Of a stretch of DNA of 46,764 nt, positions 17,800-26,822 are shown piece after piece. The DNA is from G020353115 sp964481765. Lineage in GTDB: Bacteria; Bacteroidota; Bacteroidia; Bacteroidales; VadinHA17. Made by a program: the position numbers and the translations under genes. Within the stretch, counting starts at the first letter, position 1, and every line of letters starts with the position of its first letter. The notes beneath the pieces were generated by a model. The model was not told the DNA's origin. It ran no database searches and saw only the letters and a list, made by a program, of their open reading frames with translations. Location of the stretch: positions 1-46,764 of the forward strand of contig CAYZVJ010000008.1 of the NCBI GenBank assembly GCA_964481765.1, written 5' to 3'.

Positions 17800-17856
17800 T
17801 TCGTCAGACGTGCGTAAGTCGTCTGACGAAGTAGAGAATCCGTCTGACGAAGTAGA
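17800..17856. repeat. Inverted and direct repeats downstream of the GMP synthase gene
   Basis: TTCGTCAGACG (17800-17810) pairs with CGTCTGACGAA (17820-17830). The word CGTCTGACGAAGTAGA is then repeated at 17841-17856, ending just before the gene's stop. It lacks a T-run on the minus strand, so a terminator role is doubtful. Confidence 0.6.
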
Positions 17857-17859
17857 TAC

Positions 17860-18822
17860 CTATACCACCTCAATGGTAGAAGGTGGTTTGGTGGCAATAT
17901 TGTAGGTCACACTGACAATCCCCGGAACATTCCCGGTAATTTCGCTTGCCAGTTTCTCAAGCAGGTCAAAAGAGAGCCTGGTGGGAGTAGCCGTACGGGC
18001 ATCCACACTATCCCAGCACCGTATCTCGATTTGCTGTCCGAAATCCCGTTGCCCATCCCTCATTCCGGTTACCCGGTCCTCATGAAGGATTGCCATGTAT
18101 TGAAATGCACCGGTCTCTTTCAATAGTTGCTCAACAATATCCGTGGCAACCCGGACAATATCCAGTTTTTCACGGGTCACTTCCCCTATAATGCGTGCTG
18201 CCAGGGCAGGACCGGGAAAGGGGATCCTGTCGAAGACCCCCTTCGGAAGACCGGCTGCTTCACCAACTTTGCGGACACCATCCTTTCGAAGCTGGATCAG
18301 CGGCTCGATGATTTGGTACCCAAATGCTTCCTGTGGATCGATTCCGAGCTGTTCAAAGACATTATGCTGTCTCTTTATACCGGCAACGGTTTCATCGACA
18401 TCTGTCAGGATCGTTCCCTGCAGGAGGAACTTTGCCCCGCTTTCCCTCACAATCCTGCCAAATACCTCCTTATAGAACGTTTGTGTGACTGCCTCCCGCT
18501 TCTCCTCGGGATCTGTAATTCCTTTCAGAGCCGACAGGAACTCTTCCCTGGCATCTACGATCTCGACCTCCACTCCCAGCTTCCTGAACGTATTGGCTAC
18601 CCGTTCCGGTTCCCCTTTACGCATCAGGCTGTTATCGATAAACAACGTTTTCAAACGATCTCCCAGGGCTTTGTGTCCGAGCATGGTCACCACTGAAGAA
18701 TCCACTCCTCCCGAGAGTGCATTGATGGCGATTCCATCCCCAACAAGCGTTTGTATCTCACTGACCTTTTCGCTGATGAATTGTTCCGGATCCAGATCCC
18801 GGACTGTAATCTCTTTTATCAT
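17860..18822 (-). CDS. guaA: GMP synthase, stand-alone ATP-pyrophosphatase subunit
   Basis: The 320 residues cover only the ATP-PPase and dimerisation domains of GMP synthase; the usual bacterial enzyme has about 510 with an N-terminal glutaminase. The PP-loop SGGVDSS is at 37-43, TLFIDNSLMRKGE and LLQGTILTDV follow, and the dimerisation part holds FPGPALAARIIGE and NIATKPPSTIE. It amidates XMP to GMP using ATP and ammonia; a separate glutaminase (GuaAa type) would be needed and none is in the window. A strong ribosome site, CCAGGAGGT, precedes the ATG at 18822. The gene stands alone between repeat-rich regions. Split GMP synthases are known from archaea and some bacteria. Confidence 0.88.
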   Translation of the reverse strand: MIKEITVRDLDPEQFISEKVSEIQTLVGDGIAINALSGGVDSSVVTMLGHKALGDRLKTLFIDNSLMRKGEPERVANTFRKLGVEVEIVDAREEFLSALKGITDPEEKREAVTQTFYKEVFGRIVRESGAKFLLQGTILTDVDETVAGIKRQHNVFEQLGIDPQEAFGYQIIEPLIQLRKDGVRKVGEAAGLPKGVFDRIPFPGPALAARIIGEVTREKLDIVRVATDIVEQLLKETGAFQYMAILHEDRVTGMRDGQRDFGQQIEIRCWDSVDARTATPTRLSFDLLEKLASEITGNVPGIVSVTYNIATKPPSTIEVV

Positions 18823-19137
18823 GGGTTGACCTCCTGGTTTGATTCTTATAAATGAATGTTTTTTTTGAATTAGCCTGTCTGGAAAATAGAATTTAACCTC
18901 CGTAATGTAGAAAAAAAACAGTTGTCTGCGGCCGGTTCTTGAAAAGGTGTTGATAAATTCTTTTCTCGTCGCTCGACTCCGGTTCGGGCGACGAGTTTTT
19001 AAAGCGTTAGTCGGTTTGTGGTAACGAAAACCGTATCGTCAGTCGGTTATCGGCAACGTGTTGGTATTGGAACATTTTACCCAACAGTCTTTAAGCCCCG
19101 TCAGGCCTGCCTCGGCAGGCAGGGGCAATTCGAAATA
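18823..19137. other. Intergenic region with dispersed repeats
   Basis: These 315 bp hold the promoter region of the minus-strand GMP synthase gene, the second copy of the 31-bp hairpin repeat (18965-18995) and a palindrome GCCTGCC-tc-GGCAGGC (19105-19120) nested inside GCCCC/GGGGC arms (19095-19126). No gene was seen. Confidence 0.6.
18965..18995 (+). repeat. Dispersed hairpin repeat, copy 2
   Basis: Same CTCGTCGC/GCGACGAG stem and similar loop as 16969-16999; here it is followed by five T. Sequence beyond the stem (GTCGGTTT and GTAACG words) is also related between the copies. Confidence 0.75.
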
Positions 19138-22100
19138 TTACAACTCCATATCCCTGCCCGAAACCACCACCTTCTCCACATCAACCTTCCCGAACTTTAC
19201 ATCGACAAACGGTTTCCCTTTCTTCAGTCCCACATTCGCGAATCCGGTCTCTGTTGAAAGGAAGGAGGTAAAATCATCACCAATCTTCGAATCGATATAA
19301 AGGATTTTATCTACCGCATCATACCTGATCCCGGTCAGTGCCTGGAACATGGCATAACTGGCCAGTGCCCGGGCATACCAGTGACCGCACTCAATTTCAT
19401 CAAAAGGATTTCGAATACGACCATCGTATCGTTTCCTGCAAGCCTGAACAATATCCAATCCTTCTTTCACCTTTCCCTTCATCATCAGGTGACCGGCAAC
19501 CTGGTATTCAATCCCGGTCCAGACTTCATTGCTGTAAACAAAGGGCAGTGAGAGCTGGCCACCTTTGGGCCAGGTACAGAGGAGCAATCCTCCTTCATTT
19601 CCGCAGGCAAAGGTTGGTCTCTGGGGATTGGGATGGTCACGCAAATCCCGTTTCAGGTTGTATTTATGAACGGATAGCAGGTGACCGGTAACCATTTCTT
19701 TATCAACAATTTCATCCAGTCCACTGACGGAAGCCAGCCACATACCCAATATTCCATCTGAAAGGCATCCTGTACCATACTGGTATTTTGGACCCTCCTT
19801 TCTCAGGAGCGCAAAGGCTTCGGGAGCATAATTCTGGCTCGATGATTCCATTTCCAGTGATGCATTCAATCCTTCCCACTCTATCTGCTGGATGAAATAC
19901 TCACCGTTGTACAGGTTCGTTTCCATATAGGTTTTCCCCTTTTCAAGGAGATCCCTGTAAAACTGAACCGGCTCACCAACCGTTTCGGCCATCGGGATAA
20001 AGGCAGTGAGTGCACCGAGATAGAAGCTGGTGCACATTCCATCCGGTCCCCAGAACTCGATATCATACGTGTTGTGGTGGGGTTCTTCCAGCACTCCCTT
20101 ATGCCGTGGATCCCAGATTTCAATGCAGTAATCGAGGCTCTGTTTTACTTTGGGATACATTTTCTTCATCCATTCCGTATCCCCGGAGATACGCCAGTCG
20201 CGGTATACTTTCATTATTCCCCCGAGCTGTCCGTCCGAAGCGGCATGAAAGGTGTGCGTTACTGGCCTGATGGGCAGGTTTGTCCGGAAGGTCTGGTGAC
20301 CCTGTTCATTCTGACTCACGAAGAATTCCGTTTCCCGCAAGGTCCTTTCCAGGAATGGAAAGAGGTGGGGAATGGCCTGCGCATAGTTCCAGACGTGTGT
20401 ACAGGATCCATGACAGCAACCCCAGTTGTCGCTGCATCCTTCGTAATTCCAGAGGCGGCCATCGTCCTGGCGGAGAACAGTGGGGGATTTCAGGATGGTG
20501 AGATTTGCCGCAATGGCTTCCATAACTTCAGGTGGCATTGTCGAGGCGTATAATGCGTCTGAAAAAACGGTGCTGTTGCTCCTGAGGTTATCATAGTTTT
20601 GTTGCCAGTAGGTTATTACTTCCTCAATGGATCCAAACCGGCTTGCATACCAGGGCTTATAAAATTGGTCAACTGTGATTTCCACACCTGCCATATCAAT
20701 GCCTTCCGGGGAAGTAACAATCCAATCCCCGTAAGTACTCCCTTCAAAATCATGAAGTATGCTGACGGAGGAGCTGTTTCGTGCTATTTCCAGGTCTTCC
20801 GAAGGATCATCACACAGGATGATCTGGTCAACATTGATGTGTCCCCACCCACCGGTTTCCTGGTCTACAATGGTAATACGGGCTGACTTGTTTTTGAATT
20901 CCGACACATCCCATGTAACAGGTACGAGTGCTTCGTTGTTCTTTCCGGTGGCAGTGCGTACGGTTTTATCCCCGACGACCAGGTTTATGCAGATGCTTTC
21001 GGGGAAGTTACCTCCTCCGACAAGGAAGCGGATGTACTTCCGGTTGATTTTGAATTCGGGCGAGGTCAGTGAACCTGTCAGTCCATCCCCTGAAGGATCA
21101 TACGTGTTCACCAATCCGTTCCCAATAAAACCGCTGACCACCTGCTGGTTTGGAGCTGTTCCTGCTGATGGTGATTTGCCAAAGGCAGAACCGGTCGGCT
21201 CCGGATCATTTCCGTATTGCACGGTAGAATTGGGTACATACCAGGCAAACATAAGGCGTATGGTCTTTTCACCTTTCGGCTTAAGGGTGAAAGGTACGAA
21301 GAGTGATGCTCCGGGAGCATCCTGTTCTACAGGGTCGTTCCGGACGGCTTCGCCTTTTTCAACAGCATGCCATGCCATGGTTAGCGGATCCCACCATCCA
21401 CCCCTGAACCAGCAGTGGTTTACAATTGTATTAATGTCATTGGAAAATACAGCGAAGTCCCCCATGTATTCAGGATGCTCTTTGTTCCCATCCTGATGAA
21501 GTATAAATCCGTTCCGGGTGGGCAATATGGAAGAAGCAGAGGTGATCTTCATGAAGTTACGTGTGTTCCAGGAGAAGACTGCTTCAATGGATTCTCCCGT
21601 TGGATTTCTGAAGGTATACTCAATGGATGCCACGGGCAGGCTGGAGTTGTTTTCATCGGTTGGGATAAAGGGGCTCCAGGCAGTAACGGTAACATCCAGT
21701 GGAATATCCGGATCTTCAAGGTTCAGGTGTGCAAAGGGGAAGTGAGGCAGGAATTCCGATTTTTCAAACCGTGGCAGCCCGAAACTTGTTCCGCCCAGTC
21801 CGTTGCCGGTATTCTCCCTGCCAAACAGCTTCCACCCGGGGACCTGGCCCTGTAATACCTTCGCTCCGTTTTTGTATCTCTTGACCGATATGGCGGCAAA
21901 TGCACACGGTTCGTTGAATACCTCGGGCCTGTTTCGAACGGATAGATGGGAAATAGCCCCTGATCCTTCAATACAGAACATGCCTGCTCCCATGCCACCA
22001 AGGGGGAATGCAACATGGTTCAGATACTCGCCACGATACCAGTCATTAAAATCCCGGCTAACGGGAAGGCCGGATTGCCCGGATAGCATAAGTGGAAAGA

Positions 22101-22140
22101 TCCCGGACAGAATAAGAAGGTTAAGTTTTTTATAGTACAT
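19138..22140 (-). CDS. Secreted GH116 glycoside hydrolase (glucosylceramidase/beta-glucosidase-like)
   Basis: Starting at the ATG at 22140 gives 1000 residues and a clean signal peptide (MYYKKLNLLILSGIFPLMLS). The frame is open 14 codons further upstream, but those do not look like a signal. The N-terminal beta-sandwich starts with HVAFPLGGMGAGMFCIEGSG, typical of GH116, and the C-terminal two thirds is the (alpha/alpha)6 barrel. By comparison with GBA2 and TxGH116, the nucleophile is probably E in WNYEGC (near 567) and the acid/base D in HNTYDIEFWG (near 692). An inserted beta-sandwich at about 337-443 (GGGNFPESI, WDVSEF, GGWGHINVDQI) looks carbohydrate-binding. It would act in the periplasm on beta-linked glucosides or xylosides; the substrate is unknown. 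Confidence 0.87.
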   Translation of the reverse strand: MYYKKLNLLILSGIFPLMLSGQSGLPVSRDFNDWYRGEYLNHVAFPLGGMGAGMFCIEGSGAISHLSVRNRPEVFNEPCAFAAISVKRYKNGAKVLQGQVPGWKLFGRENTGNGLGGTSFGLPRFEKSEFLPHFPFAHLNLEDPDIPLDVTVTAWSPFIPTDENNSSLPVASIEYTFRNPTGESIEAVFSWNTRNFMKITSASSILPTRNGFILHQDGNKEHPEYMGDFAVFSNDINTIVNHCWFRGGWWDPLTMAWHAVEKGEAVRNDPVEQDAPGASLFVPFTLKPKGEKTIRLMFAWYVPNSTVQYGNDPEPTGSAFGKSPSAGTAPNQQVVSGFIGNGLVNTYDPSGDGLTGSLTSPEFKINRKYIRFLVGGGNFPESICINLVVGDKTVRTATGKNNEALVPVTWDVSEFKNKSARITIVDQETGGWGHINVDQIILCDDPSEDLEIARNSSSVSILHDFEGSTYGDWIVTSPEGIDMAGVEITVDQFYKPWYASRFGSIEEVITYWQQNYDNLRSNSTVFSDALYASTMPPEVMEAIAANLTILKSPTVLRQDDGRLWNYEGCSDNWGCCHGSCTHVWNYAQAIPHLFPFLERTLRETEFFVSQNEQGHQTFRTNLPIRPVTHTFHAASDGQLGGIMKVYRDWRISGDTEWMKKMYPKVKQSLDYCIEIWDPRHKGVLEEPHHNTYDIEFWGPDGMCTSFYLGALTAFIPMAETVGEPVQFYRDLLEKGKTYMETNLYNGEYFIQQIEWEGLNASLEMESSSQNYAPEAFALLRKEGPKYQYGTGCLSDGILGMWLASVSGLDEIVDKEMVTGHLLSVHKYNLKRDLRDHPNPQRPTFACGNEGGLLLCTWPKGGQLSLPFVYSNEVWTGIEYQVAGHLMMKGKVKEGLDIVQACRKRYDGRIRNPFDEIECGHWYARALASYAMFQALTGIRYDAVDKILYIDSKIGDDFTSFLSTETGFANVGLKKGKPFVDVKFGKVDVEKVVVSGRDMEL

Positions 22141-22277
22141 GGTTTCAACAGGTTTGATTATTGGAATAATAAAGATAAGCAAAACATTGGCATGTCCTTT
22201 GGTAATTAAAAAAATTGTAACTTGTAAAGAATTAACAGATTAGATCCTTAACGAATCGATTTAAGATAGAATACCTC

Positions 22278-23057
22278 ATGAGACCGTTTATAACACTTAT
22301 TCTATGTTTGTTTCTCTTACATGGTGAAGGATATACACAGTATGATTTCCTTGCTGAAATGGAGAAGGGAATGGTAAAGGTTGGAAACCGGTTATACGCA
22401 TCCAAGTATGAGATCTCAAACAGCCAGTACAACATGTTTTTTAACTACCTTATTGAAAATAACAACATGCGGGAACTGGAAATTGCATGGCCCGATACGT
22501 CCCAGTGGATGCAGGCAGGATCGGAATACCTGCCCCTGGTAAGGGTCTACCGCTGGTATCCGACCTATGCAGGCTATCCTGCCCTGAATGTTTCGTATGA
22601 GGCGGTATTACTCTATTGCGAGTGGTTAACGGAACAGTACATGGCATACCCGGCCAGGATCTTTGAGAATATCAGGTTCCGGCTGCCGAACGAACAGGAA
22701 TGGATGAATGCTGCCCGGGGTGGGATCGCAAACATTGTCTATCCCTGGGGCAGTGACCGGGTGATCAATGATGAGGGTGAACCGTTGTGTAATTTCTGGC
22801 AGCAGGAGAGGGAAGAGGCAGTGGAAAGTGGAGAGTTTGCTGCCACATTGAAGCCGGTAAAATCTTACTTCCCCAACGGTTTCGGACTTTACAATACCAG
22901 TGGAAATGTGGCTGAAATGACCAATCGGCGGGGAATCGCCAAAGGAGGCAACTGGAGAAGCAGTGCGGAGGAGGTACGAATCAATGCAACTCAGCAGTAT
23001 CAAGGACCTTCTCCCTTTGTCGGCTTCCGGATCTTTATGGATGTCCTGGAAGAGTAG
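22278..23057 (+). CDS. Secreted FGE/SUMF1-like protein without catalytic cysteines
   Basis: The 259 residues start with a signal peptide (MRPFITLILCLFLLHGEGYTQ). The rest is a formylglycine-generating-enzyme fold: KYEISNSQYNMFFNYL, PALNVSYEAVLLYCEWL, RFRLPNEQEWMNAARGG, GLYNTSGNVAEMT, IAKGGNWRSS and FVGFRIFMD. The segment after KGGNW, where true enzymes carry the active cysteines, has none, so it should not make formylglycine. In Bacteroidota such domains occur in gliding and type IX secretion proteins (GldJ/GldK types) and as sugar- or ligand-binding modules; this one is short and isolated. It is divergent from the GH116 gene across about 140 bp. Confidence 0.82.
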   Translation: MRPFITLILCLFLLHGEGYTQYDFLAEMEKGMVKVGNRLYASKYEISNSQYNMFFNYLIENNNMRELEIAWPDTSQWMQAGSEYLPLVRVYRWYPTYAGYPALNVSYEAVLLYCEWLTEQYMAYPARIFENIRFRLPNEQEWMNAARGGIANIVYPWGSDRVINDEGEPLCNFWQQEREEAVESGEFAATLKPVKSYFPNGFGLYNTSGNVAEMTNRRGIAKGGNWRSSAEEVRINATQQYQGPSPFVGFRIFMDVLEE

Positions 23058-23168
23058 TTAAAGTACAGAGTACAGAGTTGAGTGCCTGCCACGTGAAATG
23101 CGACGAAGAAGTATATTTCACTGTGGGTGAGTTATGAGTGAAGGTACTCGGTTCTCGGTCCTCGTTAC

Positions 23169-23189
23169 TCGGTTACGAAGCCCGTTTCG
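23169..23189 (+). repeat. 21-bp repeat, copy 2
   Basis: Identical to 17022-17042. It lies in a 214-bp intergenic stretch of short CTCGG/TCGTT words similar to that at 46190-46220. Confidence 0.7.
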
Positions 23190-23271
23190 TTTGTCGTGAT
23201 TCGTTGTTCGTGGTAAAAATAAACGTTACCGTACTTCGAACTTCGATACCGGTTTCGTTACCGTTGACCGA

Positions 23272-23976
23272 TTAACGATCTTTTTCCAGCAAATACCTCC
23301 TTACCTCCAATGTTTTTTCAATTTTTTCTTTGCCAAATGGATATCCATGACCCGGGTAAAAGGTATGAATATCCGAATCAAGATAGAATTTCCAGGTCGC
23401 AAACAGGGTGGGAATATCTTCTGCAAAGCCCGGCAGGATGGTTCTCTTTATTGCAGGGTAATTAAAACAGTTATCCCCGACAAACGCTTTTCCATCATCA
23501 AAAAACAGTGAAACCGACCCGATGGAATGCCCTGGAGTATGAATAACCCTGGCATCATGACCGAACTCTTTCAGGGATGTTTCCCTGCTCACTATAATAT
23601 CTGCTTCAACCGGTGGAAATTTCAGTTTAACCCCCCGCTTTTGCCCCATTTTTGCGATGAACCGGTACAGCGGAATAGTTCCGTTTGGAACATCCACCTT
23701 ACCGTTTGCCAGCCATTCCGATTCCAGCTGATGAACCATAACCTTTGCACCGGTAAGATATTTGATCTTCTGAAGGTTTCCGACATGATCCCGATGGACA
23801 TGGGTTAATAGAATGAGTGTGATCTCATCCGGAGGGATATTCTCTTTTTGTAGCAGCTTTAAAAAGATATGAAAATGACCGGGATTACCGGCATCGATCA
23901 GCAAATAACCCTTCTCTCCCGGAATGAGGTAAACATTTGAGCTTCCAAGCTTCTGGCTAATGATTCGTTCAGGCAT
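23272..23976 (-). CDS. Metallo-beta-lactamase-fold hydrolase
   Basis: The 234 residues have the MBL-fold zinc motif THVHRDHVG (H59, H61, D63, H64). Later ligands are in IHTPGHSIGS, FVGDNCF and FYPGHGYPFG. There is no signal peptide, so it is cytosolic. The family includes glyoxalase II-like, lactonase-like and RNA-processing enzymes; this sequence is closest in shape to the short glyoxalase II-like/lactonase-like type and its substrate cannot be told. It is a single gene, convergent with the FGE-like gene. Confidence 0.88.
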   Translation of the reverse strand: MPERIISQKLGSSNVYLIPGEKGYLLIDAGNPGHFHIFLKLLQKENIPPDEITLILLTHVHRDHVGNLQKIKYLTGAKVMVHQLESEWLANGKVDVPNGTIPLYRFIAKMGQKRGVKLKFPPVEADIIVSRETSLKEFGHDARVIHTPGHSIGSVSLFFDDGKAFVGDNCFNYPAIKRTILPGFAEDIPTLFATWKFYLDSDIHTFYPGHGYPFGKEKIEKTLEVRRYLLEKDR

Positions 23977-24170
23977 GTGAAAAATGGTGCATTAATGATG
24001 CAACAAAGCTAACAAAAAGGACGAAGATTATTGAAGCTATGGTATTTGTACTTTTATCTTTTATCTTGTCTCACTCACCCCGCTTCCTGCGGGATTGCTA
24101 CTGCTATTTATTCTCCCTTTCCAATTAACCATTAACTTTTAACTTTTAACATTTAACAATTCTTGATGAG

Positions 24171-24209
24171 ATCCTGACTATCCCGACGATTTTGTCGGGA
24201 TGTCAGGAT
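24171..24209 (-). terminator. Hairpin downstream of the permease (16-bp stem, one bulge)
   Basis: ATCCTGAC-t-ATCCCGAC pairs with GTCGGGAT-GTCAGGAT (24194-24209) around a six-base loop. It lies about 50 bp beyond the permease stop at 24260 on the minus strand. On that strand the DNA beyond the hairpin is not a T-run, so it may be an mRNA-end or REP-like element. Confidence 0.55.
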
Positions 24210-24221
24210 GAGTTCAACAAC

Positions 24222-24255
24222 CATCATTCACTTCGGTTATGCCTCGTGAATGATG
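24222..24255 (-). terminator. Second hairpin downstream of the permease
   Basis: CATCATTCAC (24222-24231) pairs perfectly with GTGAATGATG (24246-24255), just after the permease stop on the minus strand. Together with the neighbouring hairpin it probably protects or ends the transcript. Confidence 0.5.
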
Positions 24256-24259
24256 TGTT

Positions 24260-26704
24260 TCACTCATACCTGAGAGCATCAACAGGCTTTCCTAATCCTG
24301 CCTTGATCGCCTGGTAGCTAACTGTCAGGATTGCGACAAGCGTAATCAGGAGAATTGATAATACGGCAACCCACCAGGTAATCCGGATATGGAATGGGAA
24401 ATTCTGAAGCCACCTGTGCATCACATACCATGCAACCGGGATAGCAATAACAACCGCAGCCACTATAAATTTTATGTATTCTTCCGAAAGGGAAAGCACA
24501 ATCTGGGACAGTGAAGCACCAAATGTCTTTCGGATTCCGATCTCCTTAACCCTCAATTCTGAAGAATAGGCTGACATGCCGAACAGTCCGAGGCAGGAAA
24601 TGAATATCGATAACAGGGCAAACGCTTTGAACAGATCCAGCACATGTTTCTCATCTCCATAAAGATTTTTCAAATTTTCCTCAAGCACTTCATAGGAAAA
24701 CAGGGATTCCGGTACAATGCGATTGATGGTCTCTCTAAGATGTGACAGTGCCTCCCTGAATTGACCGGACTTGATCCTGATCAATATGTACCCAACACCC
24801 ATTCGTACCTCCCCGGACGAATTGAAGTATTCAATCACCATCGGTTCGATGAGTGAGTGAAAAGAGGCAAAATGAAAATCCTTTACCACCCCGATGATTT
24901 CCCCTTCCCCTCCAAACGTACTGCTCCCTCTTGACCCGACCGGTGAAGCCAGGTTTAATGACTCAACCGCCTTTTCATTGATGATGTAAACGTGGGGCAG
25001 ATGGATCATCTCTTTGCAATCTTTCCCTTCAACCAGTTCCAGCCCCATAGTTGTAATGTAGTCCTCGTCCGCGCGCATGAAACGCATGGATGGGAGGTCT
25101 GTATCTTCAGGAAAACTATCCGGAACAAGTGCTTCCACACTGTACCGTTGCCCTGGAAGTGTTGAAATAAATGAAATTGAAAGAATGGATGGATGGCTGG
25201 AAAGTTCCGATTTCAATGCTTCCGGGTTGGATGAGGCAAATCTCTGTAAATTACCCGATACATTTATGGCGATGAGGTTCTTCTCCTCATAACCGAGATC
25301 CTCTTTGAAGAAGTAGTTCATCTGGCTATAAATGATGATGGTAGAAAAGGTCAGAAATCCTGCCAGGATAAACTGGGTAATCAATAATGCTTTTCGCAAC
25401 CGGTTTGAAGATGATTTCGGATCTTTAATTCCCTTAATGCTTTCAACCGGTTTGAATGATGAAACGAAGAAGGCAGGATAAATTCCGGAAAGTATACCCA
25501 CCAGGAGTACGACACCGATCATCATCAGCACGTTTCTACTGTTGAAGACCTGTGAGAGGATTATGCTTTTACCGGAAAGCTGGTTATACAACGGCATCAA
25601 CAGATCGATCAGCAGTAATCCGATGAAAGCGGCAATCACGGTAACAACAATAGCTTCCCCGAGAAATTGCCTGCCAACCTGGCTTCTGTGAGCCCCCATC
25701 ACGCGACGGATACCAACCTCCTTCATGCGTTTGAATGACTGTGAAGTGGTAATGTTCACGAAATTCACCCCGGCAATGAACAGGATAAACAGGGCTGCAA
25801 GTGTAAATACAAGGACATAGACAATGTTACCGTTTCTTCGCATTTCCTGTTCAAGATTGGATCGGAGATGGATATCGGTGATGGGTTGGAGGGAGAAATT
25901 ACGCTCTGCCAGGAGCTCCTCCACAGGTCCATCGAACTGGAAATATTCCATCAGGAAAGCGGGAAACTTGGATTCAACCTGTTCTCCGGTATTATTCTCA
26001 TGTAAAAGAACATAGGTGTAGACTGCTGCCCAGGTCCGGGCATAGTACAACTCTTCATAACCTGCATTGATCAGCTGTTTGGTAAAGGTGTTGAATGATA
26101 CGAGGAAATCGAATTTAAAATGGGTGTTCGGAGGAAGCGGTTTTATTACACCGGTAACGGTAAGGGGTACGGTGGATTCCATGAATAACGTTTTGCCCAT
26201 GGGATCTTCATCACCAAAATACTTCTCTGCAATCCCGGGTGTAATGACAATGGAAAAAATATCCCGCAGTGCTGTTTCCGGATCTCCCTGGAGTAATTCA
26301 ATATCAAATATTTCCAGGGCAGCCGAATCGGTGTAGAATCCCCACTTTTCCCGGAACAGCCGGGGTTCTTCTCCATCCGGCCTGTACTCCAGCAACAGAT
26401 CATGCATGTACCTGAAATGGGTTGCCTTCTCGATCTCAGGATAATAGCGGGTGATCTCCTCAGCCAGTACAGGAGCGGTAGGCGCCCAGTTCCTGACCTG
26501 GTCACCGTAATGTGCCTCACTGATAACACGGTATATTCTGTCTGCTTTGGGAAAGAACCGGTCGTAGCTGATCTCATCCCTGATGTGAGTGAGTATCATG
26601 AATCCGGCAGTGATCCCAAGCGCCAAACCCAATAGATTTATAAAACTGTTGAGCCTGAATCTCCAGAAAATCCGGATGATGGTTTTAATGTAGTTTCTTA
26701 TCAT
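24260..26704 (-). CDS. FtsX/MacB-type ABC permease, two-module
   Basis: The ATG at 26704 gives 814 residues starting MIRNYIKTIIRIFWRFRLNS, the start shared by all permeases here; the frame is open 60 codons further but that extension runs through a REP-like palindrome. TM1 (about 20-42) is followed by a MacB-like periplasmic domain, TM2-TM4 (about 285-425), TM5, a second periplasmic domain, and TM6-TM8 at the end, finishing KPVDALRYE. The conserved FtsX segments EVGIRRVMGAHRSQ and EIGIRKTFGAS precede the transmembrane bundles. There is no ATPase domain or neighbouring ATPase gene. It follows the permease at 26823 on the same strand, 118 bp away, so they may be co-transcribed. Substrate unknown. 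Confidence 0.88.
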   Translation of the reverse strand: MIRNYIKTIIRIFWRFRLNSFINLLGLALGITAGFMILTHIRDEISYDRFFPKADRIYRVISEAHYGDQVRNWAPTAPVLAEEITRYYPEIEKATHFRYMHDLLLEYRPDGEEPRLFREKWGFYTDSAALEIFDIELLQGDPETALRDIFSIVITPGIAEKYFGDEDPMGKTLFMESTVPLTVTGVIKPLPPNTHFKFDFLVSFNTFTKQLINAGYEELYYARTWAAVYTYVLLHENNTGEQVESKFPAFLMEYFQFDGPVEELLAERNFSLQPITDIHLRSNLEQEMRRNGNIVYVLVFTLAALFILFIAGVNFVNITTSQSFKRMKEVGIRRVMGAHRSQVGRQFLGEAIVVTVIAAFIGLLLIDLLMPLYNQLSGKSIILSQVFNSRNVLMMIGVVLLVGILSGIYPAFFVSSFKPVESIKGIKDPKSSSNRLRKALLITQFILAGFLTFSTIIIYSQMNYFFKEDLGYEEKNLIAINVSGNLQRFASSNPEALKSELSSHPSILSISFISTLPGQRYSVEALVPDSFPEDTDLPSMRFMRADEDYITTMGLELVEGKDCKEMIHLPHVYIINEKAVESLNLASPVGSRGSSTFGGEGEIIGVVKDFHFASFHSLIEPMVIEYFNSSGEVRMGVGYILIRIKSGQFREALSHLRETINRIVPESLFSYEVLEENLKNLYGDEKHVLDLFKAFALLSIFISCLGLFGMSAYSSELRVKEIGIRKTFGASLSQIVLSLSEEYIKFIVAAVVIAIPVAWYVMHRWLQNFPFHIRITWWVAVLSILLITLVAILTVSYQAIKAGLGKPVDALRYE

Positions 26705-26720
26705 ATCGAAGTTATATGTT

Positions 26721-26746
26721 ATTCGTTGATCCACCTTCATCAAGAT
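26721..26746 (-). repeat. 26-bp element shared with the leader of another permease
   Basis: On the minus strand this reads ATCTTGATGAAGG, TGGATCAACGAAT and is identical over 26 bp to 43697-43722. Both copies lie in the same orientation upstream of a permease gene; this one ends 17 bp before the ATG. Confidence 0.75.
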
Positions 26747-26822
26747 GCCCGCCTGCCGGACGGGCAGGAGTTCGACTAATGCTTTTCGCTTCACACAAGG
26801 GATTAACAACTTTTTCCTTGTT

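Larger units (their letters stand above)
16912..17859. other. Repeat-rich non-coding region of about 950 bp
   Basis: No credible gene is present; the short open frames have no family-like character. The region is packed with small palindromes: TTCCaaaGGAA (17206-17216), GCCtttGGC (17218-17226), ATCCCGCtgtGCGGGAT (17316-17332) and CCCCCTTT/AAAGGGGG (17342-17362). It also holds a copy of a 31-bp dispersed repeat, a 21-bp repeat shared with 23169, a branched hairpin at 17689-17740 and a direct repeat at 17820-17856. Confidence 0.7.

Noticed and set aside
17599..17856. Repeats as a CRISPR array
   Set aside because: Repeat units are palindromic mini-hairpins of different sequence, without regular spacers or cas genes.
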